Source: Prevotellaceae bacterium (lineage in GTDB: Bacteria; Bacteroidota; Bacteroidia; Bacteroidales; Bacteroidaceae). From it: a stretch of 7,489 nt of DNA. Position 1 is the stretch's first letter. Each line of letters starts with the position of its first letter. Positions 7,189 through 7,489 of the stretch are shown in pieces. The notes below the pieces were generated by a model. It worked only from the letters and a program-made list of their open reading frames with translations. It ran no database searches and had not been told where the DNA came from. The stretch is from contig JAFLUV010000116.1 of assembly GCA_022508635.1 (NCBI GenBank), forward strand, positions 1 to 7,489, in the 5' to 3' direction. Position numbers and translations under genes: made by a program.

Positions 7189-7489
7189 TCCTGAGCGTGA
7201 AAATTCCCTAAACTCACATGTAGACACATATATAGTAAAAGCGCATTAAAAATGAGAGTTCGGGATAATTTGCCAGTACGGTCACGGATACACTACAGTA
7301 CGGTAATGAACGCACTACGGTACGGTAATGAACGTACTACAGTACGATAACGAACGCACTACAGTACGATAACGAGCGTACTACGGTACGGCAATGAACG
7401 TACTACGGACGTACTGACAAGACACAGGCGAGTGCCTCCTAATCGTTAGCCCTATAGTTGCAAAGCATTCGCGAAGCGACACAAAAAAA
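7189..7489. other. Non-coding region upstream of gyrA, mostly filled by a repeat array
   Basis: No reading frame here has support. The longest small frame I followed, ATG 7252 to TAA 7350 (32 codons, plus strand), runs through the repeats with no ribosome-binding site. Bases 7189-7269 are AT-rich with short palindromes (ACATGT at 7217-7222, TATATA nearby). The centre is the 22-base array described separately. The right part (7411-7489) has a small AGGC-GAGT-GCCT hairpin (7426-7437), the palindrome TTCGCGAA (7468-7475) and an A-run at the edge. Read on the minus strand that run is a T-tract, which could be the tail of a terminator for a gene beyond the window. Confidence 0.7.
7270..7410. repeat. 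Tandem array with 22-base period
   Basis: Five consecutive copies start at 7292, 7314, 7336, 7358 and 7380, each exactly 22 bases. The consensus is ACTACRGTACG followed directly by RYAAYGARCGY. A degenerate copy precedes them (7270-7291, keeping CAGTACGGT), and a broken copy follows at 7402, keeping ACTACGG before running into ACGTACTG as if half a unit were lost. Copies differ at positions 6, 12, 13, 16, 19 and 22 only, always A/G or C/T. The period is not a multiple of three and the units contain stop codons, so it is not a coding repeat. Each junction forms a 14-base dyad, CGYACTACRGTACG (7311-7324, 7333-7346, 7355-7368, 7377-7390). There are no unique spacers, so it is not CRISPR. Protein-binding array, structured RNA and simple unstable minisatellite are all open. 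Confidence 0.92.

Noticed and set aside
7252..7350. A 32-codon plus-strand frame running through the repeat array
   Set aside because: No ribosome-binding site or promoter is visible, the 22-base period shifts frame at each copy, and the peptide resembles nothing I know.
7270..7410. Possible CRISPR array
   Set aside because: The repeats are directly adjacent with no unique spacers, and no cas genes are in the window.
7411..7489. Small hairpins and an A-run at the right edge as a terminator
   Set aside because: The AGGC/GCCT stem is only 4 bp, and the A-run is on the wrong side of the hairpins for either strand within the window. A judgement would need the sequence beyond 7489.

Overview
The window looks like a chromosomal segment of a member of the Bacteroidales, most likely close to Prevotella. 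Three things point there: a GldE-type protein directly behind ssb, two promoters of the Bacteroidetes type (TAnnTTTG, in one case with an upstream TTTG), and a GyrA whose sequence and residue numbering resemble Bacteroides/Prevotella gyrase. No taxonomic search was possible, so the genus is inference.

Layout. On the left, a plus-strand pair, ssb (165-530) and gldE (550-1887), lies behind a TAnnTTTG promoter element and is separated by only 19 bases, so it is probably an operon. A 95-base gap (1888-1982) follows, into which both sides transcribe convergently. The minus strand holds a three-gene operon read right to left: gyrA (7091-4587), a secreted TPR protein (4534-3221), and a second secreted TPR protein (3221-1983). 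The two TPR genes overlap by one base as TAATG, and they look like diverged paralogues of each other. The gyrA promoter at 7157-7188 is an unusually good match to the Bacteroidetes consensus.

The last 300 bases (7189-7489) hold no gene I can support. They contain a tandem array with an exact 22-base period (about 7270-7410): five clear copies, one degenerate copy on the left and one broken copy on the right. Each junction between copies forms a short dyad of the form CGYAC-TACR-GTACG. Every difference among the five good copies is a transition. This array, some 80-100 bases upstream of the gyrA promoter, is the least explained structure in the window.

How the genes work together: SSB and gyrase are core DNA-metabolism proteins. 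GldE is an inner-membrane CNNM/CorC-like protein linked by name to gliding and type IX secretion. The two TPR proteins carry signal peptides and should sit in the periplasm or envelope, so their link to gyrA is probably shared transcription rather than physical partnership. I see no mobile element, CRISPR array, tRNA or rRNA. I also see no convincing undescribed system beyond the repeat array and the gyrA-linked TPR pair.
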